The translations under genes were made by a program, and so were the position numbers. From CAJXNP01 sp050305935 (GTDB taxonomy: Bacteria > Bacteroidota > Bacteroidia > Cytophagales > Cyclobacteriaceae), in the NCBI GenBank assembly GCA_050305935.1, contig JBNLGG010000047.1, positions 1-33,740 on the forward strand: a DNA stretch of 33,740 nt. The letters are read 5' to 3'. The first letter of the stretch is position 1, and the number at the start of each line of letters is the position of its first letter. Below, in pieces: positions 23,539 through 32,184 of this stretch. The notes beneath the pieces are model-generated. The model had not been told where the DNA came from. It worked only from the letters and a program-made list of their open reading frames with translations, and searched no databases.

Positions 23539-23776
23539 GCACATCCACGAGTTCATTAAAGAACACGATCAGGATTATATCATAGAAGCTGTGGAAGTGC
23601 TGGAGCATCTTACTGAAAGTGAGGCAATCAAAGATGAGGAACTGGATGTGATCGGCGAGCTGCTTTCCAATATGCAGGGAGCCCTGGAGGTTCGTGAATT
23701 GATCAAGCTTGGCAAGAGCGAGAAGGAGGCTATGAATGCATTTATGAAACGCGTGATGGGATCGATTGATAAATAG
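23519..23776 (+). CDS. Small helical protein of the peroxiredoxin operon (DUF6952-like)
   Basis: The 85-aa product (MRLPVIKHIHEFIKEHDQ) is all helix, acidic and cytoplasmic. From memory it matches a small Bacteroidota family that I believe is named DUF6952 and that recurs after peroxiredoxin-thioredoxin pairs; the number should be checked. Conserved-looking parts are LEHLTESEAIKDEELDVIGE and ALEVRELIKLGKSEKEAMN. It has no cysteine, so it does not take part in thiol exchange. Its start lies within the thioredoxin gene (20-bp overlap), implying coupled translation. A terminator follows. Confidence 0.82.
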   Translation: MRLPVIKHIHEFIKEHDQDYIIEAVEVLEHLTESEAIKDEELDVIGELLSNMQGALEVRELIKLGKSEKEAMNAFMKRVMGSIDK

Positions 23777-23801
23777 TAGAATGGTTAGGTTTTAGTGCAT
23801 T

Positions 23802-23849
23802 ACCGGTTGGGAACTCCAATAAGCATGGAAGCGCCTGACCGGTTTTTTT
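23802..23849 (+). terminator. Likely terminator of the peroxiredoxin operon
   Basis: ACCGGT at 23802-23807 can pair with ACCGGT at 23838-23843, and a seven-T run begins at the end of the second arm. The loop is 30 bases long, so the structure is less certain than a compact hairpin. Confidence 0.5.
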
Positions 23850-23923
23850 ATTTTTTGTTCAGGTATTACATCGGCTTTTTATAAAGCGTTAAAGCCTTTA
23901 TTTTTACAGGCATTGTTAACAGA

Positions 23924-25120
23924 TTGAAACTTTTGAAAAGCCCTCTAATTAAGATTTTTATACTGGTAGTCGTCCAGTATTTGTTTGGCACTGCCGTTTT
24001 TTGCCAGCAGAAAACACGGTTTATTTCTTCCGAAGTTATGCTTGGGAAGATTGTAAAGAACTACGAGCGTTTTCCCGGATCAGATATACGAAAAACTTTC
24101 CAGCTAAATATCGGAACTTTTCTACATGATTCCTCAAAGCATTCGCAGCGCTATTACCATTTCCCTCATGTAGGTATTTCGCTAGGCGCTTCCAATCTTG
24201 GAAACGATGAAAACCTGGGTAACGAATTTAGTTTGGTGCCCTACATTTCGCTAAATGCTTCGAAAGGATTCCGGCATTCCCTTCAATTCAAGTTTGGCCT
24301 TGGGACTTCCTACTTCACAAAAATGTATGACAAGGAAACCAATAACTACAACCGAGCCATTGGCTCGTCTTTTACCTGGACTTTTCAGGCGTTTGCTTAC
24401 TACCACGTTCTTCTCAGTGAGCATTGGGTGTTTCAGGCAGGGGCTGGATTTTGGCACAGTTCCAATTCGCATATTCAGATTCCTAATTATGGCCTGAACT
24501 CCGCGATGGTTAGTGTGGGTTTTCAATATTATTTGAGGGAAATAAAGCCGGGTTTTTCGGTGATGGCGAAGCAACCAAAACTTCCAAAAAAACATGTTGT
24601 TCAAAGCCGCTTTGGCAGCGGAATTCACGAGTTTGGAGCGACGGAAAAGCCAACTGGTGGCCCTAAATATCCAGTGTTTACACTATCGGGAGATTATGGC
24701 TTTTTATACAATCAACAATTGAAATTCTATGGTGGATTTTTCTACCGCTATTATTCCTCATTTCGTCATTACATTTCTGAAAACTACACGGATGAAACGC
24801 ACCCTGTTTGGCAATCTTCCAATATCAACTTTCATTTAGGGATGGAGTATTTGCTGGGGCATGTAGGGATGAACCTGGAAGCAGGGATCAATATCTACAA
24901 ACCATTTTACAGCAAGTTTTATGATATCTATGAGGAAGGTGATCCTTTCAATAAGTTCAGAATGAGTACAATCAATACCCGGTTAGGCTTAAACCTCTAT
25001 TTAAAAAACACTAGCAAAAATCCACAAAGTAATCTGGCACTCGGAGCTCATATCAACGCCAATTTCGGAAAGGCAGATTTTGGGGAATTGGGTTTCACCT
25101 ATGTGAGGAGGGTTAGATAG
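23924..25120 (+). CDS. PagL-like lipid A deacylase (acyloxyacyl hydrolase family), TTG start
   Basis: The 398-aa product starts with TTG at 23924; the first in-frame ATG encodes residue 39, after the signal peptide (KIFILVVVQYLFGTAVFCQ), so TTG is the sensible start. The core strands match the PagL/acyloxyacyl hydrolase beta-barrel, and FWHSSN...IPNYGLN (from 177) carries the catalytic His178 and Ser180 followed by Asn181, as in the HxSN motif of PagL. PagL removes the 3-O-linked acyl chain of lipid A in the outer membrane. This protein is more than twice the size of PagL; residues about 210-398 look like a second set of barrel strands. Activity and substrate are inferred from the motif. Confidence 0.8.
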   Translation: MKLLKSPLIKIFILVVVQYLFGTAVFCQQKTRFISSEVMLGKIVKNYERFPGSDIRKTFQLNIGTFLHDSSKHSQRYYHFPHVGISLGASNLGNDENLGNEFSLVPYISLNASKGFRHSLQFKFGLGTSYFTKMYDKETNNYNRAIGSSFTWTFQAFAYYHVLLSEHWVFQAGAGFWHSSNSHIQIPNYGLNSAMVSVGFQYYLREIKPGFSVMAKQPKLPKKHVVQSRFGSGIHEFGATEKPTGGPKYPVFTLSGDYGFLYNQQLKFYGGFFYRYYSSFRHYISENYTDETHPVWQSSNINFHLGMEYLLGHVGMNLEAGINIYKPFYSKFYDIYEEGDPFNKFRMSTINTRLGLNLYLKNTSKNPQSNLALGAHINANFGKADFGELGFTYVRRVR

Positions 25121-25321
25121 ATAAAAATTTTCCGCTTTTCGCAAATTTCCCATGCCTGTAAATACGACAGGTACTTGAAGATCACCAGGATGTTTCATTT
25201 ACTTTATGGATACAGTATGGCCCCGATCTTTATATTCGTCACGGGTTGGGAGCAATTAATTGATATTTTTTTTCAATATTTGATCGGTATGATTTAGTTG
25301 GCAGAACCCCGGCGGAAACAC

Positions 25322-25345
25322 ACATAGTTTCTTTTCATACTATGT
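25322..25345. repeat. Short inverted repeat upstream of the sensor kinase
   Basis: ACATAGT (25322-25328) and ACTATGT (25339-25345) are exact reverse complements with a 10-nt gap, centred about 70 bases before the kinase ATG. It could be an operator or a 5'-UTR hairpin. The remaining sequence of 25121-25402 shows no gene and no clear promoter box. Confidence 0.35.
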
Positions 25346-25402
25346 AATAATTTAGAAAACGGGATTTCTATAGAAATTGATTCCCATAAGAGGTGTTTTT
25401 TC

Positions 25403-28400
25403 ATGAGCAAAATTTATTCTTTCTTCCTTTGGCTCTTTTTGTTCAGATCAATAGGCGGGATTGCCCAGGCTCAATACCACACACAGACATTGCGCCATGG
25501 AAGTCACTTCACTACAGAACAGGGGCTGTCGCATAATGATGTTCCTGCCATTGTCAAAGATAGCGAAGGCTTTGTATGGGTCGGAACCGGATACGGACTG
25601 AACAGGTTTGACGGATACTCTTTTGTAAAGTTTAGCAACGATGATCGTGATTCACTTAGCCTTAGCAACAATGTGGTTCGATGCATGCTGCTTGATAGTT
25701 ATGACCGTTTATGGGTGGGTACTTACAATGGGCTAAATCTCTACAATAGTGAAACGGAAACGTTTCAGCGCTTTCTTCAAAATTCAGACATTGAAAATTC
25801 TATCACCCAAAACACCATTCTTTGCCTGTTGGAGGACAGTCGGCAAAACCTTTGGGTAGGCACATTTGGTGGTTTGAACAAAATAAACCTTGAGACGCTC
25901 AATATTACGCGGTATTTCTATGAAAGCGATGGTACAGGACTGGCCAATAATGCAGTACATTCGGTGCTGGAGGACAGGGAAGGTAAAATATGGGCATGTA
26001 CCGCAGGGGGGGTAAATATAATTGGTTCCGGCGGTATCGAGAAAACAATTGCACAAAGCAGTGTTCCGGGCGGACTATCGGATGACCTTATTCTTACCGT
26101 CAAACAAGATTCAACAGGAGCGATTTTTTTTGGCACGAATGGGGGCGGTATATTGCTTTTAGATGATGAAAATGACACTTCATTTGAACGTTTTACCACT
26201 CGATCGCCCAGGAACCCTATTGGGAGCAATTTTATCTCAAAATTTAGCATCGATCATAAGGGAAGACTGCTTGTAGGGACAGATGGGGCTGGGCTTTATC
26301 TATATAAAGGAGACGGGGAGTTTGTTCAATTGCCCGGAAAAAACAATCCCATCCTTGACAATTCAAACATCCAGGAAATTTTTGTCGATGAGCGAAACAA
26401 CTATTGGCTGGGCCTTTATGGATCAGGGTTCATTTTTGTGCCAGGGTATGCTCAGCGTTTTAAGCATTACAGGTACTTTGATCCATCAATGGAGGAAACA
26501 GGAAAGAATTCGGTTTTATCAATAGTGGAAGATCATGACCAGAAAATCTGGCTTGGAACTGATGGGTCAGGGCTGTTTCAATTCGATCCGGAAAAGGAAA
26601 CCTTTACATCTTTTTTGCCCTCGCCCAGCAATAAAAATAGTCTAAGTACGAATGTTGTAAAGTCGTTGACGGTAGATGACCATAATAACCTGTACATAGG
26701 TACCTTTGGGGGAGGTTTAAACTATTTTGATACCAGGGCTAAAACTTTCACAAGGTATCTACACGACCCTACTGATTCGAATAGTATTAGTACCAATCAT
26801 GCCTGGTCACTCCTGCGTAGCCGGGCTGGCCAAATTTATGTTGGCTTATTGGGAGGTTTTGACGAGTTCATTCCTGAGCAGCGCATATTTAAGCCGCTAA
26901 GAATCACTGGCGAAAAACGTGTGACCAAATTTACCGCCTCCATATTTTCCATAAAGGAAGACCGGGAAGGCAATATATGGTTGGGCACAAGGCTGGCGGG
27001 TATCCACAGGTATCAACCAAAAACACAATCATTCCTTTCGTTTCTAAATGTCCCCGGCGATACCACCAGTTTTCCCAGTAATGAGATTTTGGTTCTTCAA
27101 AATGCGAAGGATGGAAAGCTATTAATTGGGACGGATAGTAAGGGCCTGCTGGAGTTTGACCCGGTTTCATTCCGTTCGGCCCAGGTCGTACCTCAATTTA
27201 GAAATAAAAGTATTCAGTCAGTATTGGAGGACGATCATGATAATCTTTGGTTTACCTCTTTTGACGGGTTACATAGATTTAATAAAACGAGTGGGGAAAC
27301 AAACAGGTATCTTGTTGCGGATGGCTTGCAGGGAGTTCAGTTTAACGAGAGTGCAGCGTTAAAGACCTCAGATGGAAAATTCTACTTTGGCGGCACCAAT
27401 GGATTGAATGTTTTTGATCCGAACAAGATGGATGAAGATACGATTGCCCCAAAAGTTGTCTTTACAAGGCTTAATTTATTTCATGATGAAGTCAGAGTTG
27501 GTGATGAGTCGAATCTCCTGCATAAAAGCATCTCAAAAACGAAAGAGATCATTTTTGAGCCATATCAAAACGTGTTTTCAATTGAGTTCGCTTGTGTTGA
27601 GTATAAATTTCCCAAAAGAAATAAATACAGATATTATTTAAAAGAATTTGAAAGAGGCTGGAATACCGGGAGTGAAAGCCGCACAGCTACCTATACAAAC
27701 TTACCACCAGGAAAGTATACACTGCTGGTCAGTGCTTCCAGTGCAAATGGTTATTGGGGTAATCAACCCGCAAGGATGCAAATCGTCGTTTTACCTTTTT
27801 GGTACCAGCGTCCGATAGTGAAAGCAGGTTTTGTCGTTCTTGTTGTCATAGCAATCATCGTACTGTTTAATATCCGGACCAGGTTTCTCGTCAAGCAGAA
27901 AAGGCGGCTGGAACACATGGTTAGATTGCGTACACACTTAATCGGAGAACAAAATCAGGAAATTCAAGACAAAAATAAAAGGTTGGAAATGGCGTATGAG
28001 GAGGTCAATACGATAAACGAGCAACTTCAGACACTCAACTTAAACCTCGAAGGCCTGGTCGAAAAAAGAACACGGGAATTAGAACAAGCATTAGAGAAAC
28101 TTATGGAAACGAATAAAGGGCTAGACACATTCCTTTACAGGTCAAGCCACGACCTAAGAGGGCCAATTGTGTCAATGATTGGACTGGCACAGCTCGGAAA
28201 AATGGAAGATGCCCAGGAATGCCGTGACGTTTGCTTTGATAAATTGGAGGAAAGGGGGACTGGCATGTTAAGATTATTGGAGATGCTTTCTGAAACTGGC
28301 TCCTTATTTCGCTGGACACCAACCATAAAAAAAATCGACGTGCAATCTTTCATTGAGTCTATCAAAGCTGACTTAAAAAAGCTGGATCCGGGCAATACGG

Positions 28401-28780
28401 TGAGTCTTGATGAATTATTGACCAACCAAATCAAATCTTTTTCCACCGATCCGGTATTGTTGAGCCTTGTCGTGCGTAACCTAATTGAAAATAGCATAGT
28501 ATTTAGAAACGACAATGAGGCGATTATAAAGATTTCTATAAAAGGGGAGGACGGCCAATTGTTTATTGAGATTTTTGACAATGGAATTGGCATTGATCCG
28601 GCTATTAAAGATCGAATATTTGAGGAATTTTTCCGGGGATCTGAAAAGTCAATCGGCAACGGATTGGGGTTGTTTATGGTAAGCAAGGCCTTGGATATTT
28701 TGGAGGGTTCAATTGAAGTTGATAGCGTGCCGAAGTCTTACACAAAAGTTTCCATACGGTTGCCTGATCGTCAATCCTGA
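25403..28780 (+). CDS. Periplasmic-propeller sensor histidine kinase without receiver or DNA-binding domain
   Basis: The 1125-aa product has a signal peptide (1-23, ending AQAQ), then a long double beta-propeller (about 30-690) of two-component-regulator-propeller repeats such as DSRQNLWVGTFGGLNKI and DREGNIWLGTRLAGIHRY. A Y_Y_Y domain follows (about 718-795), one membrane helix (about 805-828), a coiled coil (about 835-905) and a kinase core. The phospho-acceptor is His916 in SSHDLRGP; the ATPase N box is NLIENS (near 1027), with FDNGIGID and GNGLGLFMVSKAL for ATP binding. Unlike SusR-type hybrid kinases it ends after the ATPase domain. No response regulator is adjacent. It probably senses an extracytoplasmic carbohydrate or envelope signal and phosphorylates an unlinked regulator. 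Confidence 0.92.
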   Translation: MSKIYSFFLWLFLFRSIGGIAQAQYHTQTLRHGSHFTTEQGLSHNDVPAIVKDSEGFVWVGTGYGLNRFDGYSFVKFSNDDRDSLSLSNNVVRCMLLDSYDRLWVGTYNGLNLYNSETETFQRFLQNSDIENSITQNTILCLLEDSRQNLWVGTFGGLNKINLETLNITRYFYESDGTGLANNAVHSVLEDREGKIWACTAGGVNIIGSGGIEKTIAQSSVPGGLSDDLILTVKQDSTGAIFFGTNGGGILLLDDENDTSFERFTTRSPRNPIGSNFISKFSIDHKGRLLVGTDGAGLYLYKGDGEFVQLPGKNNPILDNSNIQEIFVDERNNYWLGLYGSGFIFVPGYAQRFKHYRYFDPSMEETGKNSVLSIVEDHDQKIWLGTDGSGLFQFDPEKETFTSFLPSPSNKNSLSTNVVKSLTVDDHNNLYIGTFGGGLNYFDTRAKTFTRYLHDPTDSNSISTNHAWSLLRSRAGQIYVGLLGGFDEFIPEQRIFKPLRITGEKRVTKFTASIFSIKEDREGNIWLGTRLAGIHRYQPKTQSFLSFLNVPGDTTSFPSNEILVLQNAKDGKLLIGTDSKGLLEFDPVSFRSAQVVPQFRNKSIQSVLEDDHDNLWFTSFDGLHRFNKTSGETNRYLVADGLQGVQFNESAALKTSDGKFYFGGTNGLNVFDPNKMDEDTIAPKVVFTRLNLFHDEVRVGDESNLLHKSISKTKEIIFEPYQNVFSIEFACVEYKFPKRNKYRYYLKEFERGWNTGSESRTATYTNLPPGKYTLLVSASSANGYWGNQPARMQIVVLPFWYQRPIVKAGFVVLVVIAIIVLFNIRTRFLVKQKRRLEHMVRLRTHLIGEQNQEIQDKNKRLEMAYEEVNTINEQLQTLNLNLEGLVEKRTRELEQALEKLMETNKGLDTFLYRSSHDLRGPIVSMIGLAQLGKMEDAQECRDVCFDKLEERGTGMLRLLEMLSETGSLFRWTPTIKKIDVQSFIESIKADLKKLDPGNTVSLDELLTNQIKSFSTDPVLLSLVVRNLIENSIVFRNDNEAIIKISIKGEDGQLFIEIFDNGIGIDPAIKDRIFEEFFRGSEKSIGNGLGLFMVSKALDILEGSIEVDSVPKSYTKVSIRLPDRQS

Positions 28781-28790
28781 TAGTTAATTA

Positions 28791-28896
28791 GGGTTTTTCT
28801 TCCTCCATTTTTTCCTACCCTTTACAAACCACGGCTCCATTGCTGAATTCAAGCAAATACAACCCAAAATGTCTGATGGTTCAGGAAGAAAAACCC
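28791..28896. repeat. 14-bp perfect inverted repeat, arms 78 bp apart
   Basis: GGGTTTTTCTTCCT (28791-28804) and AGGAAGAAAAACCC (28883-28896) are exact reverse complements. The arms bound a 106-bp segment, the shape of a miniature element with terminal repeats, or of a long-looped RNA hairpin. I see no target-site duplication. Confidence 0.5.
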
Positions 28897-28928
28897 ATCA
28901 AAACATGAACATCACCCGTTGGATACCA

Positions 28929-28990
28929 GGATTCCATCCGGCAAATTATCGGGAAGATTTATGCTTTTTCTTAGAATGCGGATGGAGTCC
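28929..28990. repeat. 12-bp inverted repeat with one mismatch, arms 38 bp apart
   Basis: GGATTCCATCCG (28929-28940) pairs with CGGATGGAGTCC (28979-28990) with a single G-T wobble. It lies 32 bp to the right of the 14-bp repeat, so the two may belong to one structured RNA or element. Confidence 0.5.
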
Positions 28991-29013
28991 CAATACCCAT
29001 CGTCATCACAGGC

Positions 29014-29283
29014 TTAGAAAATTGCGGCAGTAAGGAATAGCGTGACCAATGCCAGGTAAAATGCCGAAAGGATATTAACTGTAGAATAAATCTTAAAGTC
29101 CTCTTTTGTCGTGTTTTTAGTTATGAAGTAGGGTAAGTGAATCTCTAACACTATGAAAAACTGTTTCCAAAAATGATTCAGAAAATTCATTCCTTTAGAA
29201 TTGCTGAAGTCATCAAAGCATCTAAAATATCGAAATTCTCCACGCTTGTGCCTTATATATTTCCAGTGAAAATTTATTTTCAT
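29014..29283 (-). CDS. Possible small membrane protein (89 aa), doubtful
   Basis: An ATG at 29283 opens an 89-aa frame rich in aromatic and basic residues (MKINFHWKYIRHKRGEFRYF) that ends in a hydrophobic stretch (NILSAFYLALVTLFLTAAIF) able to span a membrane. No family is recognised, no ribosome binding site is obvious and the region is AT-rich, where random frames are common. It could be a real tail-anchored peptide, a decayed gene or chance. Confidence 0.25.
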   Translation of the reverse strand: MKINFHWKYIRHKRGEFRYFRCFDDFSNSKGMNFLNHFWKQFFIVLEIHLPYFITKNTTKEDFKIYSTVNILSAFYLALVTLFLTAAIF

Positions 29284-29398
29284 TCTATAAACTGCAAACT
29301 ACAACACATATGAAAGAATTAAGACAATTGATTTGGTGCTTATCAATTTTACAAAATTGAAGTGCAATATTAGCTGAGAAAACAACTCTAAATATTCA

Positions 29399-31024
29399 TC
29401 ACCTTCTAAAATCTGCCCCATTTTTCCATTTGGGAAAATCCCTCGTATTGCTCAGCGATAGGCCCACTTCCATCATGATCTGGGCAATTTGAATACTTGC
29501 CCCGGCGTCGAAAGTGGCGGGGTCAAAATTATCGGAAGGGGCATGGTAGTCATTTTTGGTATACAATTCACTTTGCTCTTTTCCCCATTCGTACCCATGT
29601 TCAAAACTGTCAAAGCCATGGTCCACATACAATGCAGGCACACCCTTTTTGGCAAAGTTGATGTGATCGGATCGAAAGAAATAGCCTTTTTCCGGGTTGA
29701 GGTCGGCTACGATATCATATTGGTAATATTCATTTACTTGTTGCAAATACTCATCCAGCTCACTTTGCCCGATACCAATCTGCACGATGTCCCTGGTTCT
29801 TCCATATTTCCCAATCCCATCGATGTTAATATTAGCCACCGTTTTATCTAAGGGATAAATAGGATTCTCAGAGTAATATTTTGAGCCAAGTAGGCCCTGT
29901 TCTTCCGCTGTCACAGCCAGGAATATGACGGTCCTTTCCGGCTTTTGCTTCATTTGGGCAAACTGCCTGCCTATCTCCATGATGGCAGCTACACCAGTCG
30001 CATTGTCCACGGCGCCATTGTAAATGGAGTCTCCATTGATTTTTTCACCGATTCCAAAATGGTCCCAATGAGCGGTATAGATGATGGTTTCGTCAGGGTA
30101 CTTACTCCCTGTTACCTTCCCGATGACATTTTTTGAGTTGTCATATTTCAGATCATTTGCCATTTTGTATGAATAAAAAGCATTTAGCGAATGGGGTTTA
30201 AATCCATTTTGACTTGCTTTTTTAATTTCACTGTCGTAGTTAAATCCGGCTTTATCAAACAGCTCCCTCGCTACATCTTCAGTGATCCAGCCCTCCATTT
30301 TGCATTTGTCAAGATTCTTGTTTTCAGCCTGCATTACCATTTGGTTTCCATCCCAACCACCTTTCACCACACTCCAGGGATAACCCGCTGCTTTCGTTTC
30401 ATGGATAATGAAAACACCATCTGCCCCCTGTCGGGCTGCCTCTTCATATTTGTAAGTCCACCTGCCGTAGTAGGTCATCGTCCTTCCTTTAAAAAGAGCA
30501 CTATCAGGGTTAGGAAAGCCCGGGTCATTCACCAGGACCACGGCGGTTTTACCCTTCATATCTACGCCTTCATAATCATTCCAGCCATATTCAGGCGCCT
30601 TGATGCCATAGCCTACAAACACCAACTCAGAATTATCAATTTGCGTGCTTTCTTCTATCCTTGTGGTAGTGGCTACATATTCGTTGCCGATGGTATAATT
30701 GAGTTGTGTTTTTTCGGTTTTGATGGTCAGGTTTTTTTGAAGAATGCTGTTAATCTCGACCAATTTGACATCCTGGAAATAGCTGTCCCCATTTCCTGGC
30801 TCAATTCCCGCCTTTTTAAATTCATCGGCGATATAATTGACCGTCAACTCTTCGCCCTTGGTAAAGGGTTTTCTTCCCATAAATTCGTCGGAGGCAAGCG
30901 CCCGGAGATAGTGGGTGAGTTGGGTACTATCGATGTGAACAGAGGGGGCAGAAGTGTGGTTTCTCTTTTTACTTCCGCAAGAAGTGATGAAGGCAAGAGC
31001 CAACAGAAAGATGAAATACCTCAT
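29399..31024 (-). CDS. M28-family zinc metallopeptidase lipoprotein with PA-like insert
   Basis: The 541-aa product is a lipoprotein: MRYFIFLLALAFITSC with lipidated Cys16. Residues about 130-290 look like a protease-associated (PA) insert (ELVFVGYGIKAPEYGWNDY; VDMKGKTAVVLVNDPG; ARQGADGVFIIHE). The M28 core has all co-catalytic zinc ligands and the base: His319 in AHWDHFG, Asp340 in GAVDNATG, Glu374-Glu375 in TAEEQG, Asp402 in NIDGIG and His494 in YHAPSD. It should act as an aminopeptidase or carboxypeptidase in the periplasm or on the cell surface. Its start abuts the stop of the gene at 31025-31579 with no gap, so they form an operon, downstream of the copper genes. Confidence 0.93.
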   Translation of the reverse strand: MRYFIFLLALAFITSCGSKKRNHTSAPSVHIDSTQLTHYLRALASDEFMGRKPFTKGEELTVNYIADEFKKAGIEPGNGDSYFQDVKLVEINSILQKNLTIKTEKTQLNYTIGNEYVATTTRIEESTQIDNSELVFVGYGIKAPEYGWNDYEGVDMKGKTAVVLVNDPGFPNPDSALFKGRTMTYYGRWTYKYEEAARQGADGVFIIHETKAAGYPWSVVKGGWDGNQMVMQAENKNLDKCKMEGWITEDVARELFDKAGFNYDSEIKKASQNGFKPHSLNAFYSYKMANDLKYDNSKNVIGKVTGSKYPDETIIYTAHWDHFGIGEKINGDSIYNGAVDNATGVAAIMEIGRQFAQMKQKPERTVIFLAVTAEEQGLLGSKYYSENPIYPLDKTVANINIDGIGKYGRTRDIVQIGIGQSELDEYLQQVNEYYQYDIVADLNPEKGYFFRSDHINFAKKGVPALYVDHGFDSFEHGYEWGKEQSELYTKNDYHAPSDNFDPATFDAGASIQIAQIMMEVGLSLSNTRDFPKWKNGADFRR

Positions 31025-31579
31025 TTACTCAACATTTATTGTAACAGAATCGCTTTCTATTTTTTTTAAGTAACGAATGGCTGTTTTTTTTAGCATCGGA
31101 AGGATAAGTGGAAGCTGTTCTTTATTTTTTTCGTACAATGAAAGGGCCTGCTCCAGCTTCTTTTCATCGTACAAAACCTCATATTCTGTCTGAAAACTAT
31201 CAATGGGAAAGTCGTCAAAATCAAAATAGGAGGTCACTTGTTCAAAGGAAAGATCGACAGAATCCAGGTTCATTTTGGCGCATTCGTCCATAAACGATTC
31301 CACCTGGCCTGGCTCAATATTTTCGACCCATTGAATTAACTCTCCTATGGTGACATTGTTCTCCCTAAGTGATAGTTGGATTAGTTCGTCCACCGGTACT
31401 CGTTTTTCATCTTTCACTCCCAGGGCTTTTTGCTTCTCCACCGTCAACTTTACCTGAAGGTCTTTATTCAATATCTTATCAGTGATAGTATTGGGTAGCG
31501 TATGGTAGTAGTAATACCAGGCGCCACCCAGGAGGAATCCGATGATCAATAACGGCGTAATAAATCTTCTCATGGCCAA
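31025..31579 (-). CDS. Membrane-anchored unknown protein upstream of the M28 peptidase
   Basis: The 184-aa product has one N-terminal membrane helix (about 7-26, PLLIIGFLLGGAWYYYYH) and a periplasmic domain that appears mostly helical and acidic (ELIQWVENIEPGQVESFMDE; FDFDDFPIDSF). It ends SDSVTINVE. The helix lacks a cleavage site or lipobox, so it is probably retained as an anchor. I do not recognise the family. It is directly joined to the peptidase gene (0-bp gap), so it may be a partner or regulator of that enzyme. It begins 44 bp after the DUF3347 lipoprotein gene and may be on the same transcript. Confidence 0.7.
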   Translation of the reverse strand: MAMRRFITPLLIIGFLLGGAWYYYYHTLPNTITDKILNKDLQVKLTVEKQKALGVKDEKRVPVDELIQLSLRENNVTIGELIQWVENIEPGQVESFMDECAKMNLDSVDLSFEQVTSYFDFDDFPIDSFQTEYEVLYDEKKLEQALSLYEKNKEQLPLILPMLKKTAIRYLKKIESDSVTINVE

Positions 31580-31623
31580 AACGTTGGCTCAAAAGTACTA
31601 CAAAATAATTACAAAAAAGGAAC

Positions 31624-32172
31624 TTACTTCTTTGCGAGTGTCTCCTCCACTCGTCCGCATTTCAGCATTTTATCGCCAAAATAGGGGTTGAAGATTTCCT
31701 TTGACTTACTTAACCAATAAGCTCCCTGATTATTAAAGGCCATCGGACAATATTGTTTGTAAAGGGTGTCGAATTCGATTTTTTGCTCCGAAGCTAATGC
31801 ATATACTTTCTCAGAAAGCGTCTTGAATGTAGCTCTTTGTGCTTCTATGTCGTCAGAGTTAGAAATCTCGTCGGCGAGCTTTGCTTCCTCGTGAAAGCCC
31901 GTGGTATGAAAAATCCCGGCTAGCTCCTTTGCTGCTTTGGCGGCCATCGTTGCATCGGTATCAACAAAAGCATCTTTTAAATTTAAATATGCTTGTGTGG
32001 CATCGTTTTCCGAGGCTTCAGCGGCCATGTCAGCATGGTCGTGCATATTCTCCGCTGCCATCTCGTGATCATCGGTCATTTGATCATGATGTACGTGGTT
32101 TCCTGATTTTCCACAAGCAAACAACATCGTGGATGCCATTGCTACAATTAATGTGTTTTTTAAAATGTTCAT
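31624..32172 (-). CDS. DUF3347 lipoprotein with His/Met-rich segment, likely periplasmic copper binder
   Basis: The 182-aa product has a lipoprotein signal with lipobox MLFAC (Cys20), then a His/Met-rich disordered stretch (26-49: HVHHDQMTDDHEM, NMHDHADM) typical of copper-binding tails. The rest (about 55-180) is DUF3347: a helical bundle followed by YCPMAFNNQGAYWLS and NPYFGDKMLKCG. Cys142, Met144 and Cys172 are good candidate Cu(I) ligands. The same signature closes the neighbouring RND adaptor. It lies 12 bp after that gene, so the two are co-transcribed. I infer a periplasmic copper chaperone or buffer for the efflux pump. Confidence 0.88.
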   Translation of the reverse strand: MNILKNTLIVAMASTMLFACGKSGNHVHHDQMTDDHEMAAENMHDHADMAAEASENDATQAYLNLKDAFVDTDATMAAKAAKELAGIFHTTGFHEEAKLADEISNSDDIEAQRATFKTLSEKVYALASEQKIEFDTLYKQYCPMAFNNQGAYWLSKSKEIFNPYFGDKMLKCGRVEETLAKK

Positions 32173-32184
32173 ATGTGTATTAAT

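Larger units (their letters stand above)
28781..29398. other. Intergenic region with two long inverted repeats
   Basis: The left part (28781-29013) has no ORF but contains two long inverted repeats. The right part (29014-29398) contains one possible small minus-strand gene and otherwise AT-rich sequence. It lies between the convergent kinase and peptidase genes, so it need hold only terminators; neither repeat is followed by a proper T-run. Confidence 0.6.

Noticed and set aside
30191..31069. 292-aa plus-strand open frame
   Set aside because: It lies antisense over the M28 peptidase, which has a lipobox and all zinc ligands. The antisense translation shows no domain.
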